A DNA stretch of 64,000 nt from Trichoplax sp. H2 (lineage: Eukaryota > Placozoa > Uniplacotomia > Trichoplacea): the NCBI GenBank assembly GCA_003344405.1, contig NOWV01000004.1:372001-436000 (forward strand). The letters run 5' to 3'. The notes below the pieces were generated by a model that was not told the DNA's origin, did not search any database, and saw only the letters and a program-made list of their open reading frames with translations. Positions 38,610-49,258 of this stretch are shown piece by piece. A program made the position numbers and the translations under genes. The number at the start of each line of letters is the position of its first letter. Within the stretch, counting starts at the first letter, position 1.

Positions 38610-40363
38610 AGATGACAGTCATCACGTAACATCGTAATTTTGTTTGACTACTTAGCAGATTAACGGAAGATATTCTGTAACATCTTGAAAACAGTTTAAT
38701 TAAACAATGAAATCAAAAGTTAAACAGTACTAAATTACTAATTATGAACATGAAGGTAAGGAAGTTTTACAGTATACTATTTGAATACATTTTGCTGTAT
38801 TACCGAATCCTTATATTCTTACGTTTAAAGAACAATTAACTAAGTTGTGAGGTTGATATGCTAGGTTAATCTTACACTTTTTATAAGAACAATCACTGCA
38901 TTGAGACTTTTGCATTACGGCGCAGTTTTAATTGTTACTAAAGTTTCGTATAGTCAATGGTTACTGCATAGAGACTGTTATATCGTTTAGTTTGTTTAGA
39001 GAATAATCCTTGTATTCACAGTATTAATATCTTAATGTTTTTAATTTCGTTGTAAATTTCTGTAGATTAACAAATATCAATTATACGAAATATCTTTGTT
39101 CATGGATAAGATTACCTTTACCCGATTAAATTATATGTTAAATTTGGTTGTACGTTATAGTTAATTCGCTGTTTACTATTGAATATATTATATTTTCATT
39201 CAATTTTATCTGTCTTCTGATTGCAACTCTACAAGGCGATTTACGACCTTATAGATCAATCGTCAAGTGATTTATAATCACTGGTAGCTACTCTCAAAAT
39301 TTTGATCGTTTTCATAAATAATCGTGCACTGCTGTATTGATACCGGAGTGCCTGGAGTTAAAAACTATTGATTATAAAGTAATTATACTGTACAACAAAT
39401 ACAATAATAATATAAATTTAGGGATGTCCGGAAAATCTGGAGATATTTTACAGGCATTTGCGTCCTAATCCTGTCCGAATTGTACAATAATTAATCATAC
39501 TGTACTTTGAATCTATCTAAATAGTGCCTGTAGAATGTCTTGCAGCGACTCTATTCGCGCGGCATCAATTAATCAATTAAGACGTTTTCTTAAGAGTTCA
39601 GGCAGTCTTATTGACTAATCTTATACATTATGCGCCACGTAACCGTCTAATAGTTACAAAATTGTCGATTTGACGAATCCGCAGCACTATAATGTGGCAA
39701 TGCCAGTACCTATTGCCTTGTGCACTATGTGAACGTAACCGTCTAATAGCTACGACAATAGTCAAGTTGACGAATCCACAGTGGTATTTTGTATCGTACT
39801 GAGAAGTCACTCCAAACTCCAATTGGCAACTTTGATCCTAGTACACTAATCCGCAGTACTGTAACACAGGCATGTGGCATTGTGACGCCGATATGGGATA
39901 CTGTTTAGCTACTTACAGTTAATTAATTGGTTAGCTCTATGATAATTAATTATAAATTATGAGAATCAGGATAATTTTAAAAACGAAAAAAATAGTTGCA
40001 ATTTACAATAAGTTGCATAATGTTTTAATTATGATTTGCAACTGCTAGTAATTCTAAGCATTACGAGAGAGGATTTTGAAAGTGTTGCGTTGTTAAATCG
40101 CTGAAAGCGAATTTATTTTTTATAAAATCAGCATGAAACATGAGCAACATAGGCATTAAGAAATCATAAAATCAATAACTCAAACTATAAGTGCTTGAGT
40201 TCGGTGGTACGTGTATAGATTCACGAATTAGATCACTCATTCAAATTTAAATTTCGTCGCTTTATATTATACAAACAAAAATGCATTGTCAGTAAGCCCA
40301 AGATGTTACACTTTCTATTCAAGGTACTATACATCGTGTATCGCGTACTTTATAACAAGTCAA
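38610..40363. other. Intergenic, convergent gene ends, no recognised gene
   Basis: The 3' ends of ARL8 (plus) and MOGS (minus) face each other across 1.75 kb of AT-rich sequence. The only structure I see is an imperfect tandem repeat near 39.64-39.87 kb. Confidence 0.5.
39636..39870. repeat. Imperfect tandem repeat, period 96 bp
   Basis: CGTAACCGTCTAATAG at 39638 recurs at 39734. In both units it is followed by a TTGACGAATCC-CAG segment (39670-39690 and 39765-39783). A third, partial unit (AATCCGCAGTACTGTAAC) is near 39849. The function is unknown. Confidence 0.7.
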
Positions 40364-42925
40364 TTAATAATTTTCAGCCATCATCAACAGCACCAGTGAC
40401 GTCCATCCATTAAACGGGTGGGCACCTTGGCCTTTTCCTGTCTGAGGATCATAATTTTCCCAAAAGTAACCAGTTCGTTGATATTCCTTGAATACAGTGT
40501 TTACCACATTGTTGCGCAATTTGATATATAAATCATTAGCCACTTCTTTGTAAGGACCCTTCACACTTCTATAGAAATGAAGGGCGCGAACAACTAAAAA
40601 GTTCATATTAATCCAAATCGGTCCACGCCAGTAGGGAGGATCGCTTTCAGTATTCCACTTAAAATAAAAGGTATCAGTCTTAGCTAAAGATCGCAACCCG
40701 TAGTCTGTCCATAACAACTCAGGTTTGCTTAAATCCTCCAAAATTTTTTTCAAATTAGTAGATGACGCCGGCAGTAAATGCATTAAGAATGGAAATAGGT
40801 TTACATATCCGAAATGGTGAACAAATCGTAAGGATGGGCCTTTCTTAGAAGAGACTACTCTTCTTGTATATAGTACCTGACCTTGAGCATTCAAGACCTT
40901 TTTTAATTTAACATATTTTGTGTGATTTCCATAATCGCAATATGTTTCAGTCCGGGGCGACCAATGTAATCTATCTAATTCCAAAACATCAGACAAGGAC
41001 ACAAATTGGCGAGCATAGTAGATTGCTTCTTTACGTTTATCTACCGTGACTGCTAAATGGTGCATGTAACCGACAAACGCAGTCATCCAGCATCTTAGAT
41101 CGACATGAGCTTCAGCTACAGAAGGATGCGAGGCTCTTGGATAATCATCCAAACCGGAAGCCAAAGTCTTAGCGTTAAGTTCATTAACAGCTTCTTCACT
41201 TCGACCTTGCCAACGGAATGTTCCAGGAATATTGCCCCTTTGTGTTGAGTTAAACCAGTTAAACCATGCATGTAACTTCGGAAATAATAACTGAAAATAG
41301 AGGCGGTGTTCTTTAGAGAGTTTCTTATTCTTTGCTTCTAATTCACTTTGAATAGAGTGTAAAGCTAGCATGAGTGTAGGAGGATTAGCAATTCGATTAT
41401 TTTGTACGATAAACTTCGCTGGGACTCTAGAGCGAGCTTCGTCTCCTAGTATTTGTTCTCGGGGAATCCACCCTTCGGCATTAATTAAATCTAGCCAGTA
41501 GGCAATGATTTCCATTGAAAGATCTAAATCCCATTTACATATTAGCAACTGATGAAAGCCTTCATCCCACAGAAATCCACGAGGAAAAAATGATCTCGAC
41601 GGCGTGCCAGTTAATAATGGTGCTTCAAAATAGTCTGTGGCATCTTTGAAAAATTCAGATATGACTTTAGATTCTCCATGAAAATATCCTATACCACCTA
41701 ATGTACTGCTTAACGCGGCCTTTCCAAATTGAATGTAGTCGTTGTTAAATCCCGATGCACCAAGTTTAAATTTTTCTTCAAACTTTTTATTGAATTCTTC
41801 TTGTCGAGTTTTAATTAAATGCGTTAATGCATTATCTAAGACCGGGTAAGCTCGGACGTTATCGGCCGCTTGTGATTCGTAGATAATTTCGAACTCAATC
41901 GGAATTCTACCAGTTACCTGGTACAGTATAAGATTATCAGCAAGTGATTTAGTAGGATCATTTGTGGGTCTCCCGTCAAATAGTCCGTAGTAACGGACAT
42001 TTCTTTCAGATTTAATAGGTCGCATGTTAGCCGAAACGAATTCCTTCATCGAATAAAAGTAGGGTGTATTTGTTGATAGATAACGGCGGAGTTTGATATT
42101 TTGCGAACTACTAGCAGTGCGAAAAGCAATTTTGAAATTCTTTAACCTATTAGAATTTCCTGTTATTCCAGTAAAGTTGTAGTCATCATCAAGTTCTGGA
42201 AATAGTTCACCTGTACCTTCTTGGCCTACGTAGAATATCAGGGTTATTTCTCTATTTTTCGGGCTACCAGGTAATATAGAGCTAGAAATTCTAACACTCC
42301 AATCGCCCCCATAATCGCCAATTGATCTCGTAACAAAATCAGTTTTAATCTCGTAGCCAAAATCAGTGATCTGCTGTCGACCATATGAGGAACCGTCGTG
42401 GGAATACCAACCATATTTTGGTAATTTATCAGCCATGCTGCATTCGTGGCGTATTTGAATTTGTCCATTGGTATTGTCATTTGCAAACCACATAAGTCCT
42501 GTAATTAACGATTTCTGGCCTTTGTGACGCATCCCGAAGTATACTTGTGGCCTGTAAGAACCCCAGAAACGATTCATTTTGTTATCGTAATAAGAAGCAG
42601 CTGAAGGAACATTTAACTTAGTATATAGACGGCTCCTCTGATAAATATAAAATGCAAACATAATAGAAAGGATGAACAATCCACTGAGGATGTACATTAA
42701 ACCAATGTTATATCTGCCCCCTAAAACTATCCTTATTCTCTCCATTAGGCTAAGGCGAGATATTTTTTGGTCTTTGGTTCGGGTCTCTTTCCCATGAGTG
42801 GAGCTAACAGGGCTGCTTCGCTGAGCTGAATCTTTAACACGTTTTAAAGCCGGCATCTCCTTCTGTTTGCTGTTTTTAAGGTATGTATCAACTCTATACG
42901 AGTGTACTCCAATGGTTTTATTCAA
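40364..42925 (-). CDS. MOGS: Mannosyl-oligosaccharide glucosidase (ER glucosidase I, GH63)
   Basis: Removes the outermost alpha-1,2-linked glucose from Glc3Man9GlcNAc2 just after transfer to nascent proteins in the ER, the first trimming step of N-glycan processing. It is a single uninterrupted open frame of 853 codons, close to the usual family length and unusual here for having no intron. It is a type II membrane protein: a basic cytosolic tail of about 70 residues, a membrane segment at about 74-95 (IGLMYILSGLFILSIMFAFY), then the luminal enzyme. Family signatures are FWGSYRPQVYFGMRHKG, GLMWFAND, SRSFFPRGFLWDEGFHQLL, GWIPREQILGDEARSRVPAK, GLDDYPRASHPS, DPPYWRGPIWINMNFL and the C-terminal HPFNGWTSLVLLMMAENY. 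The start at 42925 is the first Met; a second Met lies at residue 24 and would also keep the membrane segment. The lack of introns may reflect an old retrocopy that replaced the original gene. Confidence 0.97.
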   Translation of the reverse strand: MNKTIGVHSYRVDTYLKNSKQKEMPALKRVKDSAQRSSPVSSTHGKETRTKDQKISRLSLMERIRIVLGGRYNIGLMYILSGLFILSIMFAFYIYQRSRLYTKLNVPSAASYYDNKMNRFWGSYRPQVYFGMRHKGQKSLITGLMWFANDNTNGQIQIRHECSMADKLPKYGWYSHDGSSYGRQQITDFGYEIKTDFVTRSIGDYGGDWSVRISSSILPGSPKNREITLIFYVGQEGTGELFPELDDDYNFTGITGNSNRLKNFKIAFRTASSSQNIKLRRYLSTNTPYFYSMKEFVSANMRPIKSERNVRYYGLFDGRPTNDPTKSLADNLILYQVTGRIPIEFEIIYESQAADNVRAYPVLDNALTHLIKTRQEEFNKKFEEKFKLGASGFNNDYIQFGKAALSSTLGGIGYFHGESKVISEFFKDATDYFEAPLLTGTPSRSFFPRGFLWDEGFHQLLICKWDLDLSMEIIAYWLDLINAEGWIPREQILGDEARSRVPAKFIVQNNRIANPPTLMLALHSIQSELEAKNKKLSKEHRLYFQLLFPKLHAWFNWFNSTQRGNIPGTFRWQGRSEEAVNELNAKTLASGLDDYPRASHPSVAEAHVDLRCWMTAFVGYMHHLAVTVDKRKEAIYYARQFVSLSDVLELDRLHWSPRTETYCDYGNHTKYVKLKKVLNAQGQVLYTRRVVSSKKGPSLRFVHHFGYVNLFPFLMHLLPASSTNLKKILEDLSKPELLWTDYGLRSLAKTDTFYFKWNTESDPPYWRGPIWINMNFLVVRALHFYRSVKGPYKEVANDLYIKLRNNVVNTVFKEYQRTGYFWENYDPQTGKGQGAHPFNGWTSLVLLMMAENY

Positions 42926-43585
42926 TTAAACGTAAAGAACGAAGTTGGGCTTTACTTCCTGCGCAAAGCATTGGTTTTCTGCGTAGATTTACAATTACGC
43001 ATAGGGTAGATGGCAATACTACAACCCCAATCGCATTTTTTATCAATTAATTAAATAAACAGCAGGAGGGCTCAATCAAGGAGGTACTGTACAGTACAGT
43101 ACAGTACTGTACAGCACCGTACAGTACCATGGTACTGTAGAATGTACTGTACGGTACGGTACCGTACTGTACAGTACTGTGATCAGACTACTGTATGGTA
43201 CTATAATTTCCCACATTGTTTCAACGGAGTTGAAAGTTCCCGTTTCTTCTTCATCTTTTGAGATGAGATCATTCTTGAGTGATTTTAGTTGAAAGCTCAG
43301 TATTAAAAAGTTAGGAGCAGAAGTTATTACATTCCAACAGTAAATTATAATTACTAATACTGTAGTTTGAGTTTTACAGGAATACAGTATTTGATATTAT
43401 GGCTAGGTAGTTACTTTCTATACAATACAGTACTTGTGCAAGCTTCCATATTATACTGTACAGTACAGTACACTGGATTTATACTGTACACATGTCTATT
43501 GTCCAAATCACACGTCGAATTGTACAGTACCACAGATTTTTTTCAACTAGTTATAATATAAAAGCGTGATATCCTGACGTAACAT
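42926..43585. repeat. Region upstream of MOGS with GTAC clusters
   Basis: A dense cluster of GTACAGTAC and TACTGTAC words at 43083-43205 lies about 155 bases upstream of the MOGS ATG. A second, smaller group lies at 43450-43535, before the tRNA gene. No coding exon was recognised. Confidence 0.8.
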
Positions 43586-43712
43586 CCTTCGATAGCTCAG
43601 TTGGTAGAGCGGAGGACTGTAGATGAGTTGTACCAGTACGCAGTATGTGTTAATTACTGTGTAAATGGTAACAGATATCCTTAGGTCGCTGGTTCGAATC
43701 CGGCTCGAAGGA
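43586..43712 (+). tRNA. tRNA-Tyr (anticodon GTA) with intron
   Basis: The acceptor stem CCTTCGA pairs with TCGAAGG, followed by discriminator A. The A box is TAGCTCAGTTGG. The anticodon arm is GGAGGACTGTAGA...TCCTTAGG with anticodon GTA, and the B box is GGTTCGAATCC. The sequence is nearly identical to vertebrate tRNA-Tyr. An intron of 54 bases (43624-43677, one base either side of the ends being ambiguous) sits one base 3' of the anticodon, the standard position for tRNA-Tyr, where the intron is needed for pseudouridylation in other eukaryotes. The mature body is 73 bases. It is followed at once by a T7 run at 43714-43720. Confidence 0.97.
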
Positions 43713-43713
43713 A

Positions 43714-43720
43714 TTTTTTT
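43714..43720 (+). terminator. Pol III terminator of tRNA-Tyr
   Basis: Seven T on the sense strand directly after the tRNA, with further T-rich sequence (CTTTTCTTTTTTG) downstream as backup. Confidence 0.85.
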
Positions 43721-45086
43721 CTTTTCTTTTTTGTATACTGTACTGTAATTGTACTGTACTTTACTGAAGTACTGTACACCTGTCGATGATTTGATTCAAG
43801 TAATCGTAAAGTATCATGCAGTTTTAGTATTTTGTCTTTGGTTGCGAATGTTTGGTCGAGTGAATACAAAACTGTACAGTTCAGTAGGTAAAAATTCTAC
43901 AAGTTTACAATACTGTACAGTACAGTACAGCAAGATAAAAATTAAATAAGGGAAAAAACACGGTACTGCAGATTCCTAAAATTCTTAGTGATTGTAAATT
44001 CTGCGACATCAGAAATCCCTAGAGCAGATCAATAACCGAATCCCATTGGTTTGTGGCTAGAAGATTTCGATCCTAGCAGAGTCATCTTAAAAGAGGGATT
44101 TGCCATCCATCGAGATTAATGTTTAAAAACACCTATCAAGTAAGTGAGAGCTGAAGAAATAAATCCGACGCCATGACGTTGTACAAGCCCAGTATTCAAT
44201 TACAGTACATCGAAAGTTATTTACATTACTGTACGGCTGTACGGTTATCTCCGAGATTTACTTTTGTAGTTATATAATTATTATTTAATAATCACACTGG
44301 AAGATTGCTTGTAAAGTAAAACTACATGTACGCGTATGTGTAACCTTCTTAAGGGTGGTCCTTATTTCGAAGTATTTAATGCTCAATTGAGCGATTCCTT
44401 ACAAAAGAAATGGAAGATATTTGGACCTTCATCGGCCATACGAAAGGTACTCGGATAAGTGTCAAGAATATGGTACTGAACTGTACATTCATGAGAATTT
44501 TTAGTTTTATCGTTGATTTCGATAGTTCTTACTGTATGACAGTACTGTATAATCATCATTACTGACAATACTACAGAAATATTACCAATTATTTGTACCC
44601 TCTGCGTAGTTGTAATGCTTAGCAGAATTTCAATATCGTGACGAGAATTTTTGTCATCTGAAGGTATTCGTATACCTATGTGTAACATATATTTCATGGT
44701 ATTTATCACTCTAGTCAAAAATAATAATTTATAGATTATATTATGTATGCAATATAATACATCCTGTACGCCCTGTACTTAGTACAATGAATTACTTACA
44801 GTAAATTACCGATACTGTAATTATAATTTAGTAATCCATAGCGCTGCAGTGCACCGTACCAGTGTTATTCAAAATAATATTGTTAGCCCGTGATATTACT
44901 GTATGAGAAATGACTGAATCTAGTTACGAGTAGTTACGATAGTACAGTAGATATCATTGGTGTTGAGAACACAGTAGGTTGGATAGTTAATGACTTGTGC
45001 TAAATTAGTTAAAAGTTAAATACTGTTTCTAATAAACTACTTGCTTTCAATAAACTAATTATGCTCCGTTATCATTAGGAGTACAG
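43721..45086. other. Intergenic with GTAC words, no recognised exon
   Basis: GTAC-type repeats occur at 43735-43785 and 43905-43930. The rest is AT-rich. The missing N-terminal exon or exons of the CFAP20DC-like gene may be here, but I could not find the expected start. Confidence 0.45.
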
Positions 45087-48000
45087 TAGAGAGTGTAAAA
45101 GTTGGGTTTTGGTACTGGAAGGAGACGCTGTGGTGACTAAAATTCGATTACCCAAAGATGATAAAGAAAATTGTATGAATTTTTTATTGCTAATACTAGT
45201 AATTTTATCATGGTTAATTAATCGTACCTATTAATTTCTCTACTCTGTATGTTGTAAATAAAATTTTTGAAGTTATGAGAGTGCAATATAAGCGCGGACG
45301 TATATTGCACTATTTAATGCAGACGCCAAGGCATTATTATTTTAGTGATCGAATTCGTTTTTATTCAAGTTGTAAATATGCAGTACACTTATAATATGTA
45401 GCTAAATAGCCATGGCCTTTTTCTGTCTGTAATTAATTAGTATGCCTTTTACAACCATTCTGCATCTTACAAGTTAAGATATCGCCTGGCCTAAGGGGAT
45501 TTTCAGCAGATTTTAGGTGATAAGTTCCCATTTATGTGTGGTGTTAAAAAAATTGTTAAATAGCTTACAGTTAATTAACCGTATATAATTAATAATTTAA
45601 CAACTATAGTATACTTGATACAAGGAATAACAGAAGGCGAATTTTCTTGTCAACAATGCATAAGGAATTATCGGTTACTCCATTGCATGCAAAAGTTCCG
45701 CTTGTGATTGCGCAACGAGGGATGGTAAGTAACGGAAGCGCCATTTGGTACTTAGCCATCATAAAGTATCTTATGATATTTACAACTATAAATTCTAGTG
45801 GTTAAATCTCTGTCTGGATATGCAATCCTTGGTGAATCGATCATTTAAAGGCTCTATTTTGCGTTCCATCGAATCCATGACAATCCACGCTAATTGCAGG
45901 ATCAGGAGGATTTTTACTATGAAAAACCAGCCGATTGATTCAGCATCTGAGAATGGTTAAAGTCATTAAGATTAAAAATGATTGCGATTCGTTATATTTT
46001 CAGATTTTTATAATTTTATCTCCAGTACAGTATCTATAACCACTAGAACTGCATGATTTTTCTAATTAATTTCAAGATAATGCAATACCAAAGCCAATGC
46101 GGCTCAATACCGAGAGTTCCAGTTACACACAAGTTAGCAGGATGGTCATGGTACTTTAAGATTGTTTTAAAGTAACTCAAACGTACGTTTTTTTAATTCA
46201 GATCTTTAACATGGAAAGCGTTACTCATTTGGAAGATAACACTCCTACTAGCAAAAGTTTTACCGTTCTAGGAAGGGGTATTGGCAATATTTTGTATGTT
46301 ATGTATGTATGAGTGTCTTACTGTCAAGCATTCCACTTGTATGATAGATTCTTCCACCAATGTACCATCTAAAAGCTTCGAAAGAATTAGTAATATCGAA
46401 ATAAAGTTTACTTCAGGCGAGAAGACTATTAAAACATTGGTATACCCGAAAAATGTTTAGTTTGCCAAGTTTAAGAAATATAACACTTAATTACGTAGCT
46501 TATCACCTTATCCAATGTTAAAATATACTATTTCCAGGTTAGTGACTATGAAAAAATCAAAAGTGAGCGAGGTGTTAGTATTTACAAATTTCGAAATTCA
46601 GAACAGATGCAAAACAATAAAGGTGCCACATCTTTCTATATCGAACAATGCAATGTGCTGCGTACTTCCAAATATCGTGATTATCCTGCTCTATTTGATT
46701 AAATTAATTATAAGGCATTTTTATTACTGTAGGATCTGAAATTGTCGGCCGGAAAGATGTCATACCGATTAGTTATGTGGCTGAGTATCGTTCAAATCTC
46801 CAATCTAAAATTGGATATGGGTCTTTAAAGATCCCGGCTAATGGATATTCTGCAGAATACGATTGCAACGGCAATACCGATAACCATGCATGGATCACTG
46901 TAGATATAAGAACAGGAGAAAAATTATTTACATTCTTTTCTTTTCCAATTTCTGTTCGATCGGAGCAATCGAACATTGGTGTCGGTGATGATACCATCGC
47001 CTTAGGAAACTTAGGTGAATGTAAGTGCCAAACAAAAACAGGATTAAATTATAAATTCTATTATTTTGTTTGATTCCTACAATATGTAGCCTAACAATCA
47101 ATATATGCATTCACAGACTATCCACAATTCGTAGATCATGAAAGTCATAGTCGAATTAATCATTCAGACTATACCTTAAACTGCAACCAATACGACGAAA
47201 TCGATGTTAAGGGAGATGGCAATGACAGAAATACCGCTAACAATATCAACCTACAATTTGAGGAAACAACTGATAATCGTATAGGTGACAAGGTGTACAG
47301 AAAAACTTACAATCTTAGGGGTTTAGTATTTATAGTATTGCAAAAAGAATATTTTAGCTAGCATTAGGCCTAATTTAATGAAAGCAAGAATTTAAGAAGT
47401 TTCGATTAAGTACTGTATTCGTAATAAATCTGGCTGGTTGTATGCTTTATACAACATACTAGGGTTCCACAACAACAAAGGAGATACTCGGAGTTAATAG
47501 TTGTAAGGAATCGGAAATGGAAAGTGTAATAAGATCTGTTTGCGGGGTCAACACTAATCGTGACAATAGGATTCTATCTAAGGCTAGTCTGAAATCTAGC
47601 TTACTGAGGGAAATTTCGCAGACAACTATTTCCCAGGTACTATATAGCAATCAATTTTGTAACTGCAGTTAGTATAATATGCATTGGTATGCATAGTATT
47701 TAGAAAGAACTTTAGCAAATATTGTTTATTTCCTTAATCAAATATCTACAGGATGATGATTGGAAAGATTTAAATTTATATGGCGATTCCAGAACTCTTT
47801 ATGACTGTTCTACTGATCATATCCCGGATTTTGTCAGCTCCCATCGCTTACCAAAGAATTTTGGAGAGAGCATCACTATTGACGAAGATACGGCATCATC
47901 AAGTGAAAACGAAGACAGTACTCCTGGGAAACGATACCCGGTGAGCGAATTTAACGTGTTTATGCAATTATAAAGTTATTTTCCAATTAGCTACTAAGTT

Positions 48001-48437
48001 GATTGTTTCATTCAAGGCTCAATCGATCATAAGCCGATATGTAAGCGAAATAAGGCATAATAATGTTCTAGCTAGCTTCCAGTCAAATACAAGGTAGGTT
48101 AGCTACCACCCTATGTGGTTAATAGTCATATCTAGTATTTAGTATGCCTTACAAGTCTAGTAATGGCTTCAGGTGCAGAGCGGTATGTTGGGTCTAACTC
48201 TATGTTTATCGTGATGTTAGGGAGTGCGCGCCTGTATTCAGTCCCGATGTTAATTTATCAGCTGTGTCTATTGACTCCAATAGTAAATGGCAAATTCTTT
48301 CTTCCGGGGACGATGGTAATTGCTCTACCGCCCAGAATTTAAGACAAACTGGCGAGGTGTTGGACCTGCTGTATGATTCGCAACTAAATTGCTACTTTGA
48401 TCCTAAAACGTACAAATATTACGAACTCATTGACTAA
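45087..48437 (+). CDS. CFAP20DC: CFAP20 domain-containing protein (CFAP20DC/C3orf67-like), N-terminus incomplete
   Basis: The fold is the CFAP20 (DUF667) domain, known from ciliary proteins. Exons found: 45087-45172 (start 45087 or 45090), 45634-45724, 45799-45955, 46077-46144, 46202-46306, 46329-46439, 46538-46622, 46733-47014, 47117-47292, 47463-47636, 47752-47940, 48017-48093 and 48221-48437. Matching phases support nearly all joins; the 46306 donor is a choice among three. Diagnostic pieces from the CFAP20 domain are KSWVLVLEGDAVVTKIRLPK, RRIFLSTMHKELSVTPLHAK, WLNLCLDMQSLVNRSFKGSI and IHANCRIRRIFTMKNQP. The C-terminal half is low in recognisable domains, Ser/Asn/Asp-rich, and ends LNCYFDPKTYKYYELID. 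The first exon or exons and the one between 45172 and 45634 were not located. Exact orthology to vertebrate CFAP20DC is from remembered sequence similarity and should be verified by search. Confidence 0.8.
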
Positions 48438-49258
48438 ATTTACTATTTTACTAGCAATAGTTGTATAGCCTGACTGCAAAATATGACAAAATAGCTATTT
48501 TAATAATCCAACTGCAATTATATAATACAATTAATTGTCAATAACCTTGATTCATATTATTGAGTGAAGGCTTACCATACTAGATAAGACTTTTTACGTT
48601 ACGTTAAGTGATTGATTTATTTAGTAATGTGTTACATAGCACAGAGCTAATACCGTTGCTTTGTATAATGCACTTTGTACAATGATTTACTGTACTCGAA
48701 ATTTAAGTTATCTATGATATTCAGATTTTCAATCTAAAAATAAAAGTTTTTAGCCTATTAATGCTTATTTTTAAGTTATCTTAGTTTAAAGGTCCATTTT
48801 CCGATTTTATTTCTGCACCGTTATCGTTATTTACAGAAGGGAGGACATTACAATGCAATTAAGCATATAAGGTATTATATTTTTGGCATCTATTATGATG
48901 TAGGATGCTAGAATTATAATTGCTCCTTTAGTAATCGAAGATCGTGAGCGATGCTTGTGCTTAGAGATAAGATTACAGATTACTATACAGCTTTCTAAGT
49001 TTCATTACAAAAGCAACGTTAGAATTCTCAAACTACCGTATAACTCAGTCTGAGATATTGTAATTAATTTAAAGTTGTTAAGCGACAATTATGTTCAAAA
49101 CTATTTTAACCGAATCAGATATTCTAGTGGGTAAGCAGTTGGAACTATCGACAAAACGCAACGTCCTAAAGTTAAATATGTATAGTAAGGCGCAGAATGC
49201 GTCTTGTAGATAACATGTAAAGAATCTCTGTATTATTGTCATGGTGTTGGTAAGGTAA
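48438..49258. other. Intergenic, convergent gene ends
   Basis: AT-rich sequence of 0.8 kb between the 3' ends of the CFAP20DC-like gene and RBM17. I see no gene or repeat. Confidence 0.5.
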
